Below are positions 17,099 to 27,450 of a DNA stretch of 64,000 nt, piece after piece. A program made the translations under genes and the position numbers. Origin of the DNA: Bremerella sp. P1 (GTDB lineage: Bacteria > Planctomycetota > Planctomycetia > Pirellulales > Pirellulaceae); assembly GCF_028748185.1 (NCBI RefSeq), contig NZ_CP118164.1, positions 4,799,814 through 4,863,813 of the forward strand. The letters run 5' to 3'. Within the stretch, counting starts at the first letter, position 1. Every line of letters begins with the position of its first letter. The notes below the pieces were generated by a model. That model was not told the origin of the DNA. It ran no database searches and worked only from the letters and a program-made list of their open reading frames with translations.

Positions 17099-19057
17099 AT
17101 GAAGTTCATGCCCGCCGTATTGCTCGTTTTACTCTTGGCGATTCTTGGCCTTTGCGTAGGCTGTCAGCAGCAAGAGTCAGTTGCAGCTGGTCCCGATCCC
17201 GATCGGCAAATCAACGCGTCTGATTCCCCAGCGATCACCCACCCGGTTGCGGCCTATTCTTTCGCCGATGCTCAAATCGATTCGCGCATCTTGGAAGATA
17301 TCAGCTTCCTGGCATCCGACGAACAGGAAGGACGCGGCCCCTATTCCAAAGGCCTGCAAGCTTCTGCTGAGTACATCGAAGAACAATTTGCCAGTGCCGG
17401 GCTCGATACCAAACTGATCGAAGGAAGACCGTTTCAAGTCTTCGCCTCGCGCGAACGCGTTGACCTGGGTGAGAACAATCGCTTGGCCTTTCAATCGGCG
17501 GACGGAAGTTCTCAGACGATTACTGGTGACGACTATCGTCCTCTCTCTCCGAGTACCAGTGGCGAGTTCGATCTGCCGCTGGCATTTGCCGGCTATGGAA
17601 TCAGTTCCCCTCGCAATGTCTACGACGACTACGTCGATTTCGATGCCACCGGCAAAGCGTTGATCGTGCTTCGTCACGAGCCTGACCAGACTGGCCGCAC
17701 GCAAAAGTTCGCTGGTTCTGATACTTCTAAGTACGCCTACTTGTCGTCGAAAGTGGACAACGCGATCCAGCACGGGGCGGCTGCGGTGATCTTTGTTACT
17801 GATGAAGTGGCGGTTCAAAAGGAAAAGAAGGGTGCCGACAAGCTGCTCTCCTTTCAGATTCGGATGCCCAAGGATTTTCAGCCGAAGATCCCCGTCATTC
17901 ACATGAAGCGTTCGGCGGTGGATGCGTTGCTGAAGCAAGCCGATAAGCCTTCGTTGTCGGAATTGGAAACGAGAATCGATGAAGGGTTGCAGCCAAACTC
18001 GTTTGACGTGGCAGACGCCAGGGTGATCGGCGAAGTCGAGATCGAAACCTCGGAGCGAACGCAGCAGAACGTGCTGGGGGTGTTCCCAGGCAAAGGGAAG
18101 CTGGCTTCGGAAGTGGTAGTCGTGGGTGCTCATTACGATCACCTTGGTTACGGCGGTTCTGGTTCATTGGCACCCTGGACGCGTGAAATCCACAATGGGG
18201 CCGACGACAATGCTTCCGGGACGGTGGCGTTGCTGGAAACGGCTCGGCAATGTGCTGCCTGGGATGGAGCCGATCGCCGGACAATGTTGTTCATCGCTTT
18301 TGGCGCGGAAGAACAAGGTCTTATCGGTAGTGAGTACTATGTGCGTCATCCGCTATTTGCGGTCGAGAATACGGTTGCCATGCTCAACTACGACATGGTT
18401 GGTCGATTACGAAAAGATCGCCTGACGGTCTACGGGCATAATACGGCCGAAGAGTTTGAGGCATGGATGGACGAAGCGGCCGCCAAACATGACATCACCA
18501 TCAACAAGATCCCAGGCGGATACGGACCCAGCGATCACGCATCGTTCTACGGACGCGGGATTCCTGTGATGCATGACTTCACCGGCTTCCACTCGCAGTA
18601 CCATCGGCCGAGTGACGATATCGAACACATCAATGTGCCCGGTATCCGCAAGATTGTCGGCATGAACATCGAGATCCTGCAGCACCTGGTTAAGGATGAG
18701 ATTGTTCCTATCAAGAACGCGGAGGGTTCGCTGCTTGATCTGTACTTTGGTGGCATCAGTTCCGCCGGCCAGCCAGAGAAAGAAGAGGGCAAAGAAGGTG
18801 GTAAGCGAGCTCTCGGTGTTCAGGTCGGGGATCCGCAGCCCAGCGGCATTCCGGTCATCAAAGTCACCCAGGGAAGTGTCGCGGAAAAGGCAGGTCTCCG
18901 GGGGGGCGATATCCTCACCGGCTGGGGCGAAGCCAAGATCAAAACGATTGACGAGTTGAGGTCAGCCGTTCGTGCGACCCAGCTCGATAAGAAAATCCCG
19001 GTGCGAATCATGCGTGGGATGCTCGAATTGGAAGTGGAAGTCGAATTCCCTCAATAG
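17099..19057 (+). CDS. Lipoprotein M28 aminopeptidase with C-terminal PDZ domain
   Basis: 652-residue exported zinc peptidase. The ATG at 17099 starts a signal peptide with lipobox CVGC; a TTG at 17054 overlapping the previous stop is less likely. A PA (protease-associated) insert occupies about residues 130-320. The M28 catalytic domain shows all metal ligands: HYDHLGYG, GADDNASGT, AEEQGLIGSE, NYDMVG and HSQYHRPSDD. The last 90 residues are a PDZ domain (KAGLRGGDILTGWGEAKIK). It probably trims peptides at the cell surface or in the periplasm. It is 41 bases after tadG but has its own likely function. Confidence 0.9.
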   Translation: MKFMPAVLLVLLLAILGLCVGCQQQESVAAGPDPDRQINASDSPAITHPVAAYSFADAQIDSRILEDISFLASDEQEGRGPYSKGLQASAEYIEEQFASAGLDTKLIEGRPFQVFASRERVDLGENNRLAFQSADGSSQTITGDDYRPLSPSTSGEFDLPLAFAGYGISSPRNVYDDYVDFDATGKALIVLRHEPDQTGRTQKFAGSDTSKYAYLSSKVDNAIQHGAAAVIFVTDEVAVQKEKKGADKLLSFQIRMPKDFQPKIPVIHMKRSAVDALLKQADKPSLSELETRIDEGLQPNSFDVADARVIGEVEIETSERTQQNVLGVFPGKGKLASEVVVVGAHYDHLGYGGSGSLAPWTREIHNGADDNASGTVALLETARQCAAWDGADRRTMLFIAFGAEEQGLIGSEYYVRHPLFAVENTVAMLNYDMVGRLRKDRLTVYGHNTAEEFEAWMDEAAAKHDITINKIPGGYGPSDHASFYGRGIPVMHDFTGFHSQYHRPSDDIEHINVPGIRKIVGMNIEILQHLVKDEIVPIKNAEGSLLDLYFGGISSAGQPEKEEGKEGGKRALGVQVGDPQPSGIPVIKVTQGSVAEKAGLRGGDILTGWGEAKIKTIDELRSAVRATQLDKKIPVRIMRGMLELEVEVEFPQ

Positions 19058-19152
19058 GCTCCTGTGCTTGAGCCCCGCAGGCAAAGCGATTAGGCTGATT
19101 TCTCTAGCCTTGCCTCCTTTCTTTTATCCCTCCAACTAAAGTGAATCTCACC

Positions 19153-20034
19153 ATGATGCGGTTGCTCTTCGCGCTATCGATGTGTTTCTGTTTGCTTGTT
19201 TCGACGTCTTCTGCTCAAGACGAACAGTACAAGACTGGCCCTGATGCCGAGCGGAAGGAAGGCGTTCCCCAGGGGACGGTTACCAAGCATGTCTGGGATC
19301 AAAGCGAGATTTACCCAGGCACCGTTCGCGACTACTGGGTGTATATCCCTAAGCAGTACGAAAAAGGGAAGCCGGCGTGCTTGATGGTTTTTCAGGATGG
19401 AGCCGGTTTCGTCAACGAAAAGGGGCACACGCGGGTACCCGTTGTCTTCGATAACCTGATTCATGCTGGCGAAATGCCGGTAACGATCGCTGTCTTCATT
19501 CAGCCTGGTGTCGTGCCGCCGGCGAAGCCAGGTCAGAGTCCTCGCAAGAATCGTAGCTTTGAGTACGACACGCTCAGCGATCAGTACGTGCGATTTCTGT
19601 TAGAGGAAATCTTGGCGGATGTGGGCAAGCAGTACGATATCTCGGACGACCCGAAGCATCGAGCCATCTGCGGTAACAGTTCTGGAGGGATCTGTGCGTT
19701 CACGGCAGCCTGGGAGCGGCCCGACTCGTTTGGCAAAGTGGTGAGCCACATTGGCAGCTTTACCAACATTCGTGGAGGGCACGTCTATCCGGCGGTCATT
19801 CGCAAGACCGAAATCAAGCCAATCAAGATCTTCCTGCAAGATGGAAGCAACGACCTGGATAACTTGCACGGCAATTGGCCTCTTTCGAATCAGCAAATGG
19901 CTGCGGCACTCAAGTTTGTGGGATACGACTACAAGTTCGTCTACGGCGAAGGTAAACACAGCGCTCGCCATGGGGGAGCCATCTTCCCAGATACGATGCG
20001 TTGGCTTTGGAGCGACGTGGTATCGCAGAACTAG
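19153..20034 (+). CDS. Secreted esterase (Fes/esterase D-like alpha/beta hydrolase)
   Basis: About 293 residues with a signal peptide ([19 protein letters not shown]). The alpha/beta hydrolase shows [21 protein letters not shown] early on, the nucleophile elbow [10 protein letters not shown], a likely acid in [10 protein letters not shown] and a catalytic His in [10 protein letters not shown]. This matches the enterochelin-esterase-like group used in planctomycetes for carbohydrate or ferulate esters. Starts at 19153, 19156 or a GTG at 19141 are possible. It is followed 43 bases later by a lactonase-like gene of the same secreted class, so they may act together on a sugar ester substrate. Confidence 0.85.
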   Translation: MMRLLFALSMCFCLLVSTSSAQDEQYKTGPDAERKEGVPQGTVTKHVWDQSEIYPGTVRDYWVYIPKQYEKGKPACLMVFQDGAGFVNEKGHTRVPVVFDNLIHAGEMPVTIAVFIQPGVVPPAKPGQSPRKNRSFEYDTLSDQYVRFLLEEILADVGKQYDISDDPKHRAICGNSSGGICAFTAAWERPDSFGKVVSHIGSFTNIRGGHVYPAVIRKTEIKPIKIFLQDGSNDLDNLHGNWPLSNQQMAAALKFVGYDYKFVYGEGKHSARHGGAIFPDTMRWLWSDVVSQN

Positions 20035-20077
20035 CTTCGTGGGTGACCTTCTTGCTAACGCCGTGGAGATGATGACG

Positions 20078-20968
20078 ATGCGTATTCTACTTTCGATGGC
20101 ACTACTATTTGCTTTTGCCCAATGGACGGCCGCTCAGGACATGCCCCTTTCCGATGTCTTGATTCCAGGTAAGGACTGGGAGTTGGTGGCCGATGGCTAC
20201 AAGTTTACGGAAGGGCCTACGGTTGACGCCGATGGGAATGTCTTTTTCGTCGATGTGCCGAATCAATTGGTCCTCAAGGTCGACCATGCTACGAAGCAGG
20301 TCAGTACCTTTGCTCAAGGGCAGGGGGGAACCAGCGGATTGATGTTTGGTGCCGATGGTCGGCTTTACGGAAGTCAGAATCGGGATCGACGTATCGTGGC
20401 CTTCGACGCTGATGGCAAGATGGAGGTCATCGCCGACGACCTGGGAGCCAACGACCTGGTGGTTTCCAGCAACGGTAACATTTACTGCACCGATCCCAAG
20501 GGTCATCAAGTCTGGCTCGTGCGACCTAATGGACAGAAAGAAGTCGTAGCAAAGGATATCGCTACTCCGAACGGAATCATCCTGTGGCCGAAAGAGGGAA
20601 CGTTGGTCGTGGCCGACTCGTCGGGTCAGAACCTGATCGCCTACCGCGTTGAAGAAGACGGCTCGCTAAGCTACGCAGCACCGGTCTATACCTGTCGCGT
20701 GAAAGAGAAAGATGCTCCGAGTCGTGCTGATGGCATGACGGTCGATTCGGCCGGACGTCTGTATGTAGCCACGGACGTCGGACTGCAGATGTTCGATTCG
20801 ACCGCACGCATTAGTGGCGTCATGCACAAACCGGTGGATCAGTTTCTCTCGAACGTTGCGTTTGCCGGTCCTGAGTTGGATTGGCTTTATGTAACGTGCG
20901 GCAGTGGGATTTATCGCCGACCAACGCAAGCGACAGGGGTGCGATATGGTAAAGTGAAAGCTGAATAG
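20078..20968 (+). CDS. Secreted SMP-30/gluconolactonase-type beta-propeller
   Basis: 296-residue exported protein. The ATG at 20078 is 9 bases after GGAG and begins the signal peptide MRILLSMALLFAFAQWTAAQ; two ATGs just upstream (20069, 20072) are too close to the ribosome site. The mature part is a six-bladed propeller of the SMP-30 family with FTEGPTVDADGNVFFVD (metal-binding Glu), SNGNIYCTDPKGH, TPNGIILWP (Asn ligand) and RADGMTVDSAGRLYVAT (Asp ligand). Probable sugar-lactone hydrolase in the periplasm. Confidence 0.87.
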   Translation: MRILLSMALLFAFAQWTAAQDMPLSDVLIPGKDWELVADGYKFTEGPTVDADGNVFFVDVPNQLVLKVDHATKQVSTFAQGQGGTSGLMFGADGRLYGSQNRDRRIVAFDADGKMEVIADDLGANDLVVSSNGNIYCTDPKGHQVWLVRPNGQKEVVAKDIATPNGIILWPKEGTLVVADSSGQNLIAYRVEEDGSLSYAAPVYTCRVKEKDAPSRADGMTVDSAGRLYVATDVGLQMFDSTARISGVMHKPVDQFLSNVAFAGPELDWLYVTCGSGIYRRPTQATGVRYGKVKAE

Positions 20969-20999
20969 CTTCACCCGTCCTTTCGTATTTGAATCGTCC

Positions 21000-22619
21000 A
21001 TGAATCCATCGAACCCCAGCGAGCCGCAGGAAGCGGATCAGCCGCAGACAAAGATGTCGCCGCGGTGGATTCAATTTGGGCTGATTGTACTGTTGTTCTT
21101 CTTGCTGGTCGGTCCACTCACGCCGGAAGTCAACGAACCGCACTATCTTTCCAAAGCTCGGCACTACTGGAACCCTGCGTGGTGTCCTAGCGACCATTTT
21201 CTCAACTCCGGCGACGCGCACGGCGTCTTCTACTGGAGCTTTGGCTGGATCACTACTTTGGTGTCCTTCCCCGTTGCTGCCTGGATCGGTCGACTGATCT
21301 GTTGGGGAGCGATCGCCTATAGTTGGCAACGCATGATCGCGAAAATTGACCCGCGACCTTGGGTCGGTTTTTATGCGATTGCCGCCGGTGCGATGGGCAT
21401 CATCTATCTCCATATGGCCGGCGAATGGCTCATCGGCGGCGTCGAAGCGAAATGCTTTGCCTACGCATTTGCCTTTTGGGGGCTGGGCGATGCCTTGTCC
21501 GATCGGTGGAACCGAGCCTGGATTTTACTCGGCATTGCCAGTGCGTTTCACGTGTTGGTCGGTGGCTGGATGGTCGTGTGTTTGATGTTCTGCTGGTTGG
21601 TTTGTCCGCAGCAACGACCCCGCTTGGTTTCTATTCTGCCAGGCTTAATTGCCGGTGGAGCCATTTCGTTGATCGGCGTGGTTCCCCTGTTGCTCCTCAA
21701 CGGAGAGGCCAGCCCGGTTGAAAGTGCGTGGGCCAGCTACTACTACGTTTACGAGCGTCTGGCTCATCACTTGGTTATGCATACGTTTTCGTGGCAGTTC
21801 AAAGCTCGCTTCTTATTGGCGGCTATTGCCTGGGGAGTTACGGCTTGGCTGCTCCGCGATAACGACAAGCTTCGTATTTTGAACGGTGTTGTCGCAGGCA
21901 GCGTGGTGCTCGTGTTGATTGGAATCGCTATCGATCAGGCTTACTTTATTATTCTGCAAGATTGGCTGACTGGCTCGAAGCTACTGCGGCTTTATTGGTA
22001 TCGGATTGCCGATGTGATGGTGCCTGTGGGCTTAGCCATCAACGTGGTTGTTTTGTGCGATAGGTACCGCCAACGCGCAACGCGGGCGACCGGCGTCTGC
22101 ATTGCGGGACTATCGCTTCTGATTTTGGTAGCGATGTTCGTTCGGATCAGCGATCGCTGGACCGCGGCGGCGAGTCCCGCTGATCTGAGCAGCCTGGTGA
22201 CCAGCCCCAAGGACTGGGCCGATACTTGCTACTGGATTCGCGACAACACGCCGGAGGATGCTGTCTTTTTGACGCCCCGCTTGCAATCGACGTTCAAGTG
22301 GTATGCCCAACGTGCTGAGGTGGTTACGACCAAAGATGTCCCGCAGGATGATCTCAATCTTCTCCAGTGGCGAGAACGCCGGGGTGATACCCACTGGCGA
22401 AGCTTTCATAATCGAGAAACGCTGAGCCTGGCCGGCCTGACTGAGGACAATATCCGCGAGTTGGCCGAGAAGTATGGAATTGGTTTTGTGGTTGTCGATC
22501 GGGCCTTGGCTCGGAAAGATGGTATATCCATCTCCTGGAGCTTTCCCCGCATCTATCCTGCAAGCGCCGATCAAGATTCCAGCTACGAAGTTTATGAGAT
22601 TACCGACGAAGAAAACTAG
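21000..22619 (+). CDS. Polytopic membrane protein with GT-C-like layout
   Basis: 539-residue membrane protein with about ten helices, starting with FGLIVLLFFLLVGPL. The first external loop NEPHYLSKARHYWNPAWCPSD and the C-terminal soluble part (YWIRDNTPEDAVFLTPRLQS; EKYGIGFVVVDRALARKDG) have the general layout of membrane-bound glycosyltransferases, but no catalytic Asp pair is obvious. Related conserved proteins of unknown function are, to my knowledge, common in planctomycetes. It overlaps the following Nudix gene by 26 bases if that starts at 22594. Confidence 0.75.
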   Translation: MNPSNPSEPQEADQPQTKMSPRWIQFGLIVLLFFLLVGPLTPEVNEPHYLSKARHYWNPAWCPSDHFLNSGDAHGVFYWSFGWITTLVSFPVAAWIGRLICWGAIAYSWQRMIAKIDPRPWVGFYAIAAGAMGIIYLHMAGEWLIGGVEAKCFAYAFAFWGLGDALSDRWNRAWILLGIASAFHVLVGGWMVVCLMFCWLVCPQQRPRLVSILPGLIAGGAISLIGVVPLLLLNGEASPVESAWASYYYVYERLAHHLVMHTFSWQFKARFLLAAIAWGVTAWLLRDNDKLRILNGVVAGSVVLVLIGIAIDQAYFIILQDWLTGSKLLRLYWYRIADVMVPVGLAINVVVLCDRYRQRATRATGVCIAGLSLLILVAMFVRISDRWTAAASPADLSSLVTSPKDWADTCYWIRDNTPEDAVFLTPRLQSTFKWYAQRAEVVTTKDVPQDDLNLLQWRERRGDTHWRSFHNRETLSLAGLTEDNIRELAEKYGIGFVVVDRALARKDGISISWSFPRIYPASADQDSSYEVYEITDEEN

Positions 22620-23244
22620 AACGCAGCCATGGCTACGGTTGCTGCAAGATACGCTCGGCATGTCCGAGATGACCTTTCCGAAACTTCGGCACTCGGCTCC
22701 TAATCTCTCGTATGGTCGACACAAAGCGCCGGCCTACCCAAGGGCTCGTCAGGCCGCGAATCTGATTCTGATTTATCCCGACGAGCGGGGAAGTTGGACG
22801 ATTCCTCTCATGATTCGGGCAGAGACGGAAGGAATTCATGCCGGCGAGATCGCTCTGCCTGGGGGCAGGTGCGAGCCAGGTGAGTCGGCCAGACAGACGG
22901 CGCTACGTGAATTTCATGAGGAGACTGGGCACCAGGTTCCCGTAAAGTCGGTGCTCGGCGAACTGCCCTCCACAAATGTTTGGGCAAGTAATCATCAGGT
23001 GCGAACCTTTGTCGCCCTTGAGCACTCTTTGCCCGTATGGAGCCCCGATCCGTGCGAGGTTGCAGGGCTCATCTTCTTACCGCTCCCCCATTTAATGGAT
23101 CCCAGGAATTTCGGCATGCATCAGGTTACCCGCCGCCGCGTCCAATTCTCTGCCTTGCACTTGAATGTCGATGGACATCGCGTGTGGGGTGCGACGCTGC
23201 GTATGTTGGTCGAATTGGGGGAAGCCCTCACTTCGGCCAAATAA
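22594..23244 (+). CDS. Nudix hydrolase, CoA pyrophosphatase-like
   Basis: 216-residue Nudix enzyme. The Nudix box is intact ([22 protein letters not shown], positions matched to G-x5-E-x7-REUxEExGU). Just upstream, [18 protein letters not shown] resembles the NuCoA motif of CoA diphosphatases. Those enzymes split CoA and derivatives into 4'-phosphopantetheine and 3',5'-ADP. The start is uncertain: ATG 22594 lies inside the previous gene; ATG 22660 would lose the poorly conserved N-terminus only. Confidence 0.84.
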   Translation: MRLPTKKTRTQPWLRLLQDTLGMSEMTFPKLRHSAPNLSYGRHKAPAYPRARQAANLILIYPDERGSWTIPLMIRAETEGIHAGEIALPGGRCEPGESARQTALREFHEETGHQVPVKSVLGELPSTNVWASNHQVRTFVALEHSLPVWSPDPCEVAGLIFLPLPHLMDPRNFGMHQVTRRRVQFSALHLNVDGHRVWGATLRMLVELGEALTSAK

Positions 23245-23401
23245 CGGCTCGCCGAATTGCCTGTCTTCGTTAGGATGGGCACACCAGGTTCTTTGGATTC
23301 ATCTAGCCCACTGGTTGGGGCCTCCCTATGTTCGCAGGCGGGTGGTCCTTTATACTAACCGGTCGGTTCTCTCTTTTGACTCAAGCAATGGGCTGCATGT
23401 C

Positions 23402-24415
23402 ATGACGGTACGTGTTGGTATTCTCGGGGCCACCGGTTACACGGCTCTGGAATTACTGAAAATCTTGGTTCGCCATCCGGAGGTGGAAGTCACCACGCTG
23501 ACGACTCGCCAAGAGGATCGTCCGCACTTGAGTGCCATTCACCCGCAATTTCATAAGGTGCTTGATCTGCACCTGGAAAACTTGGGGCCACAAGAGGTTG
23601 CCGAGCGATGTGATTGTGTCTTCGGTTGTTTGCCACATGCGGCGTCTGCCTCGGTCATTCCCGAATTCTTGGATGCCGGACTGAAAGTGGTCGACTTGAG
23701 CGCTGACTACCGGCTCAATGATCCTGCTGTCTACACTCAGTGGTACGGGGGCGATCACCCCGATGCCGAACGGATGAAGACAACCGTATACGGTCTTCCC
23801 GAACTGTTTCGTGAAGGGATCGCCGAAGCCAATCTAGTTGCCAACCCAGGCTGCTACCCAACGGGCGTATCGCTTGCTTTGGCACCACTGTTGAAAAATG
23901 GTTTGATCCGCCCCGATGGCATCATCGCAGACTGTAAGAGTGGTGTGAGCGGGGCAGGGCGAACGCCGAAGCTTGGCACGCTGTACCCAGAATGCAACGA
24001 AAGCTTCTCGGCCTATGGTGTCGGTACGCATCGCCACATGCCAGAGATTGAACAAAACCTGACGGTCTATTCCGGTAAACAAGCCAGCGTGATTTTTACG
24101 CCGCATCTGGTGCCCATGGATCGCGGAATTCTGAGCACGTGTTACGCGTTGCCTGATAAGGGCGCCTCGGAAGAGGAACTGCTTTCGCTACTGGCGGAAA
24201 CCTACGCCAGCGAACCCTTTGTCCGCGTGCGTAGCGATTTGCCGGCGACCAAGCATGTCTCAGGAACGAACTTTTGCGACATCACGGTTCGTCGCGTGAA
24301 GGATCGCGTGCTGACGATTTCGGCCATCGACAACCTGGTTAAGGGGGCGTCGGGTGCGGCCGTTCAGAATTTCAACTTGATGTATGGTTTCGCGGAAACG
24401 ACCGCACTGCTCTGA
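23402..24415 (+). CDS. argC: N-acetyl-gamma-glutamyl-phosphate reductase
   Basis: 337-residue cytoplasmic enzyme of arginine synthesis that reduces N-acetylglutamyl phosphate with NADPH. ATG at 23402 starts directly with the Rossmann motif [14 protein letters not shown]. The catalytic cysteine is in [34 protein letters not shown] and [11 protein letters not shown] are family features, and [18 protein letters not shown] closes the domain. It is 25 bases ahead of argJ, forming an arginine pair. Confidence 0.96.
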   Translation: MTVRVGILGATGYTALELLKILVRHPEVEVTTLTTRQEDRPHLSAIHPQFHKVLDLHLENLGPQEVAERCDCVFGCLPHAASASVIPEFLDAGLKVVDLSADYRLNDPAVYTQWYGGDHPDAERMKTTVYGLPELFREGIAEANLVANPGCYPTGVSLALAPLLKNGLIRPDGIIADCKSGVSGAGRTPKLGTLYPECNESFSAYGVGTHRHMPEIEQNLTVYSGKQASVIFTPHLVPMDRGILSTCYALPDKGASEEELLSLLAETYASEPFVRVRSDLPATKHVSGTNFCDITVRRVKDRVLTISAIDNLVKGASGAAVQNFNLMYGFAETTALL

Positions 24416-24440
24416 TTGGTAGATTGAAGGAAGACTAAGG

Positions 24441-25634
24441 ATGACTTCGCCCATTCCCGCTGGATTTCAACTCGGTGGCTTTCACTGCGGTCTGAAGAGA
24501 AATCCCAACAAGGAAGACCTGTCGCTCATTGTTTGCGATGAAGACACCGTCGCTGCTGGCGTCTACACGACGAACCTCGTCGTGGCTGCCCCGGTAGTTT
24601 GGGATCGTGAACGTACCCCTTCCGACAAAATCCGGGCGGTCATCACGAACTCGGGCAATGCCAACGCTTGCACCGGTGAGCAGGGAGATAAAGACAATGC
24701 TGAGATGGCCGGCATTGTCGCCAAGCAGTTTGGTGTCTCAGCCGATCAGGTTCTCACCATGTCGACCGGAATCATCGGACATCACCTGCCGATGGAAAAG
24801 ATCCGCGCTGGGCTCGATCAAGTCTTCCAGAGACTGGGGACCGATGAAAGCCATTTCGATGCCGCAGCTCGGGGGATCATGACGACCGACAAAGGCAAGA
24901 AGGTGGCTTCACGCCAGTGTGAAGTCAACGGAAAGCCTGTCAAGTTGATCGGCATGTGCAAGGGCGCCGGCATGATCGCTCCGAACATGGCCACGATGCT
25001 TTCGGTCGTTCTCACGGATGCTCAGCTCAGTCCGCAGCAAGCCAAAGAAGTGCTGGCCGAGGTGACCGACAGCACATTTAACTGCATTACGGTCGACGGC
25101 CACCGCAGCACGAATGATACGCTTTTGCTGTTGGCCAGCGGCAAGGCCAACACGGGCGAACTCTCGGGTGCCGCTCTGGAAGGTTTCAAAGCCGAACTGC
25201 AACAGCTTTGCGAAGACCTGGCCAAGCAGATCCCTGCCGATGGTGAGGGCTCGACGCATTTGATCGAGATAAACATCGAAGGATGTGCCAACCGAGAAGA
25301 CGCGTTCCGAATCGCCAAGGCAGTCGCTGACAGTGCTCTGGTCAAGTGCGCCATTACCGGTGGCGATCCGAACTGGGGACGTATCGTGTCTGCCGCAGGA
25401 TACTCGGGCGTCCAGTTCGACCCTATGGGCATGGAACTACGCGTTAACGGGCACCTGCTTTACAAAGAAGGTACGCCGGTTGAGTTCGACGAGAAAACGG
25501 TCAGCCAGTCGATCAAGGATAGCTTCGAGACTGACGTTAATCTGCGATTCACCGAGGGAGACACCAAGTTCCGCTACTGGTCCAGCGACCTTACCGTGGA
25601 ATACGTCAGGTTCAACTCGGAATATCGTACCTAA
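24441..25634 (+). CDS. argJ: Glutamate N-acetyltransferase/acetylglutamate synthase ArgJ
   Basis: 397-residue ornithine acetyltransferase that recycles the acetyl group between N-acetylornithine and glutamate and may also make N-acetylglutamate. The self-cleavage site is in KGAGMIAPNMATMLSVV, with Thr as the new N-terminal nucleophile. TNSGNANACTGEQG, GGDPNWGRI and the C-terminal YVRFNSEYRT are typical. Preceded by GAAGACTAAGG at a normal distance. Co-transcribed with argC; an intrinsic terminator follows at 25671. Confidence 0.96.
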   Translation: MTSPIPAGFQLGGFHCGLKRNPNKEDLSLIVCDEDTVAAGVYTTNLVVAAPVVWDRERTPSDKIRAVITNSGNANACTGEQGDKDNAEMAGIVAKQFGVSADQVLTMSTGIIGHHLPMEKIRAGLDQVFQRLGTDESHFDAAARGIMTTDKGKKVASRQCEVNGKPVKLIGMCKGAGMIAPNMATMLSVVLTDAQLSPQQAKEVLAEVTDSTFNCITVDGHRSTNDTLLLLASGKANTGELSGAALEGFKAELQQLCEDLAKQIPADGEGSTHLIEINIEGCANREDAFRIAKAVADSALVKCAITGGDPNWGRIVSAAGYSGVQFDPMGMELRVNGHLLYKEGTPVEFDEKTVSQSIKDSFETDVNLRFTEGDTKFRYWSSDLTVEYVRFNSEYRT

Positions 25635-25670
25635 GAAAAACTTGCCAAAGAGTACACAGAGAAATCGAAG

Positions 25671-25702
25671 ACGCCTGGGACCACGGTCCCTGGCGTTTTT
25701 TT
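25671..25702 (+). terminator. Intrinsic terminator after argJ
   Basis: Stem ACGCCTGGGACC (25671-25682) against GGTCCCTGGCGT (25685-25696), one mismatch, followed by a run of seven T. It lies 37 bases after the argJ stop. Confidence 0.85.
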
Positions 25703-25904
25703 GATCCGAGATGCGTCATGTGGCTATTTTCTTCTCACTGCTAGCATAAATCCGTCTTTGCGCGAAATCCTGCGCTCGCTACACTCTCGCCACGGCATGA
25801 AATAGGGCCGTATGAAGTCGCTGCGTTGCCCCACGCAGCCTTTCAATTCCCATCATGCATCGCCACGTCTACGCACCGCTATGTCCCTGAGGTATTCGTC
25901 TGCA

Positions 25905-27362
25905 ATGACCAAGGAAGCTCGCAACCGTAAACTGACTACCGTCCTGGTAGTCAATGAAGAAACGGACTTGATCCGCGAGACGCTCAATAGTGTGCGTCAG
26001 ATCGTTGATGAGATCGTGCTGTTAAACATCGGCAAGACCGATGCGATATCGTCCATTGCCAGTGAGTATCAGGCCCGAGTCGTCGCTCATTCCTGGCAAG
26101 AGTCGTTCGGTGAGGCACGCAACGCCGCACTGGCGCATGTGACTGGCGAATGGATCCTGTGGTTGGACCCAGGCGAGACGATCGACACGGAAGATGCTGC
26201 CAAGCTGCGTCAGTTCGTGAACAGCCAGGTCGATATTATGACGGCCTACGTGCTCTTGGTGCGTGCTCCTCAGGCCCCAGGAACCATCGGTAGCGAACAG
26301 ATTGGCCAGGTTCGCTTGCATCCCAATCATCCTGGTATTCGCTACGAAGGCCGCGTGCGAGAAAACGTAATTCAATCGCTTGCCGAATGTGGCATGTCGA
26401 TCGAAGCCGTTCCTTTTCTCGTCCAGCGCAACGTGATCGAGAGCGATTCAGCCTGGAAAATCAAACGAGCCAGTCGCGATGCCAAGCTGGTCGAACGTGA
26501 AATCAAAGAGACGGGTCCCAGTGCTCGCCTGATGATTTGCATGGGTGAAGCGGTGCAGACGCTGAATGATCAGGCCAACGCCTTGATGTTCTACGAACAG
26601 GCTTGCCGCTTGTCGGAACATGGCTCGGCCGAAATGCTTGAGGCATTCTACGGTATCCTTACCGCACTCGATGGCCGCCCTGATGGTCTCGATACCCAAA
26701 TACAAACCTGCATGACGGCATTAGAGATCTTCCCACTCGATGCCCAACTGCTGTGTGCGGTTGGTGGTTACTTGCAATCAAAGGGACACCTCGATTTGGC
26801 GAGACGTTCCTTTGAAACCGCCTACAAACATGGCCAAATTAACCTCGAAACCTGGCACATCGACGATATCGACGAGATCGCCGCGTCCTGCCTGGCGATC
26901 ACCACGCACGCCGTCGGTCGCGAAGAAGATGCGGAACGTATCCTATTGGAAGCTCTTTCGGATTGCCCTCGCTCGGTGCGTTTGCGTCGCCAGGTGATCG
27001 AAACCCACGTGAAGCATGGTCGTCGTCAGGAAGCACTCGCGGAACTTGATAAGCTTCCCGCCGATTACCCCAAGATCGAATCGCTACGCAGTGCGGTTCG
27101 AGGAGCGGCCCTTGCTTCGCAGAAGAATTGGGTTGCCGCACGTCCTTACCTGGAAGCCGCCTATCGTCAGGGATCTCGCGAACCGTTATGCCTGCGTTGG
27201 TATGCGACCACGTTGGCTGCCCTGAGCGAGTTAGAGACATCGCGAGATGTCCTGAAGGTCTGGAAGGAACGCGAGCCACACAATGCGGAACCAGAGGAAC
27301 TGTTACGAGCACTGGTGGCCGGGCCGACCGTCCGGCAGACGGCTTCCAGCAAAGCCGGCTAG
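25905..27362 (+). CDS. Family 2 glycosyltransferase fused to TPR repeats
   Basis: About 485 residues. The first 230 are a GT2 (GT-A) domain: LTTVLVVNEETDLIRETLNS, then ARNAALAHVTGEWILWLDPGETID, where the usual D-x-D is D-x-x, as in the SunS-like/glycosyltransferase-TPR group. The remainder contains TPR-like helix pairs (ALMFYEQACRLSEHG, LDLARRSFETAYKHG, WVAARPYLEAAYRQG). Possible starts are 25812, 25881 and 25905; 25905 (MTKEARN) begins nearest the domain. The acceptor is unknown; peptides or protein glycans are plausible for this architecture. Confidence 0.83.
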   Translation: MTKEARNRKLTTVLVVNEETDLIRETLNSVRQIVDEIVLLNIGKTDAISSIASEYQARVVAHSWQESFGEARNAALAHVTGEWILWLDPGETIDTEDAAKLRQFVNSQVDIMTAYVLLVRAPQAPGTIGSEQIGQVRLHPNHPGIRYEGRVRENVIQSLAECGMSIEAVPFLVQRNVIESDSAWKIKRASRDAKLVEREIKETGPSARLMICMGEAVQTLNDQANALMFYEQACRLSEHGSAEMLEAFYGILTALDGRPDGLDTQIQTCMTALEIFPLDAQLLCAVGGYLQSKGHLDLARRSFETAYKHGQINLETWHIDDIDEIAASCLAITTHAVGREEDAERILLEALSDCPRSVRLRRQVIETHVKHGRRQEALAELDKLPADYPKIESLRSAVRGAALASQKNWVAARPYLEAAYRQGSREPLCLRWYATTLAALSELETSRDVLKVWKEREPHNAEPEELLRALVAGPTVRQTASSKAG

Positions 27363-27391
27363 TCGAAACGCATCGTTTCGATCCGAACATG

Positions 27392-27424
27392 AAAAAAGCC
27401 TCGCAGTCGATGCGAGGCTTTTTG
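27392..27424. terminator. Bidirectional terminator between glycosyltransferase and dehydrogenase genes
   Basis: AAAAAAGCCTCGCA, loop GTCGA, TGCGAGGCTTTTT: a 9-bp GC-rich stem with A-run before and T-run after, placed between convergent genes ending at 27362 and 27451. Confidence 0.9.
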
Positions 27425-27450
27425 TTTATCTCGGTTGAGGCTCAAAGGCC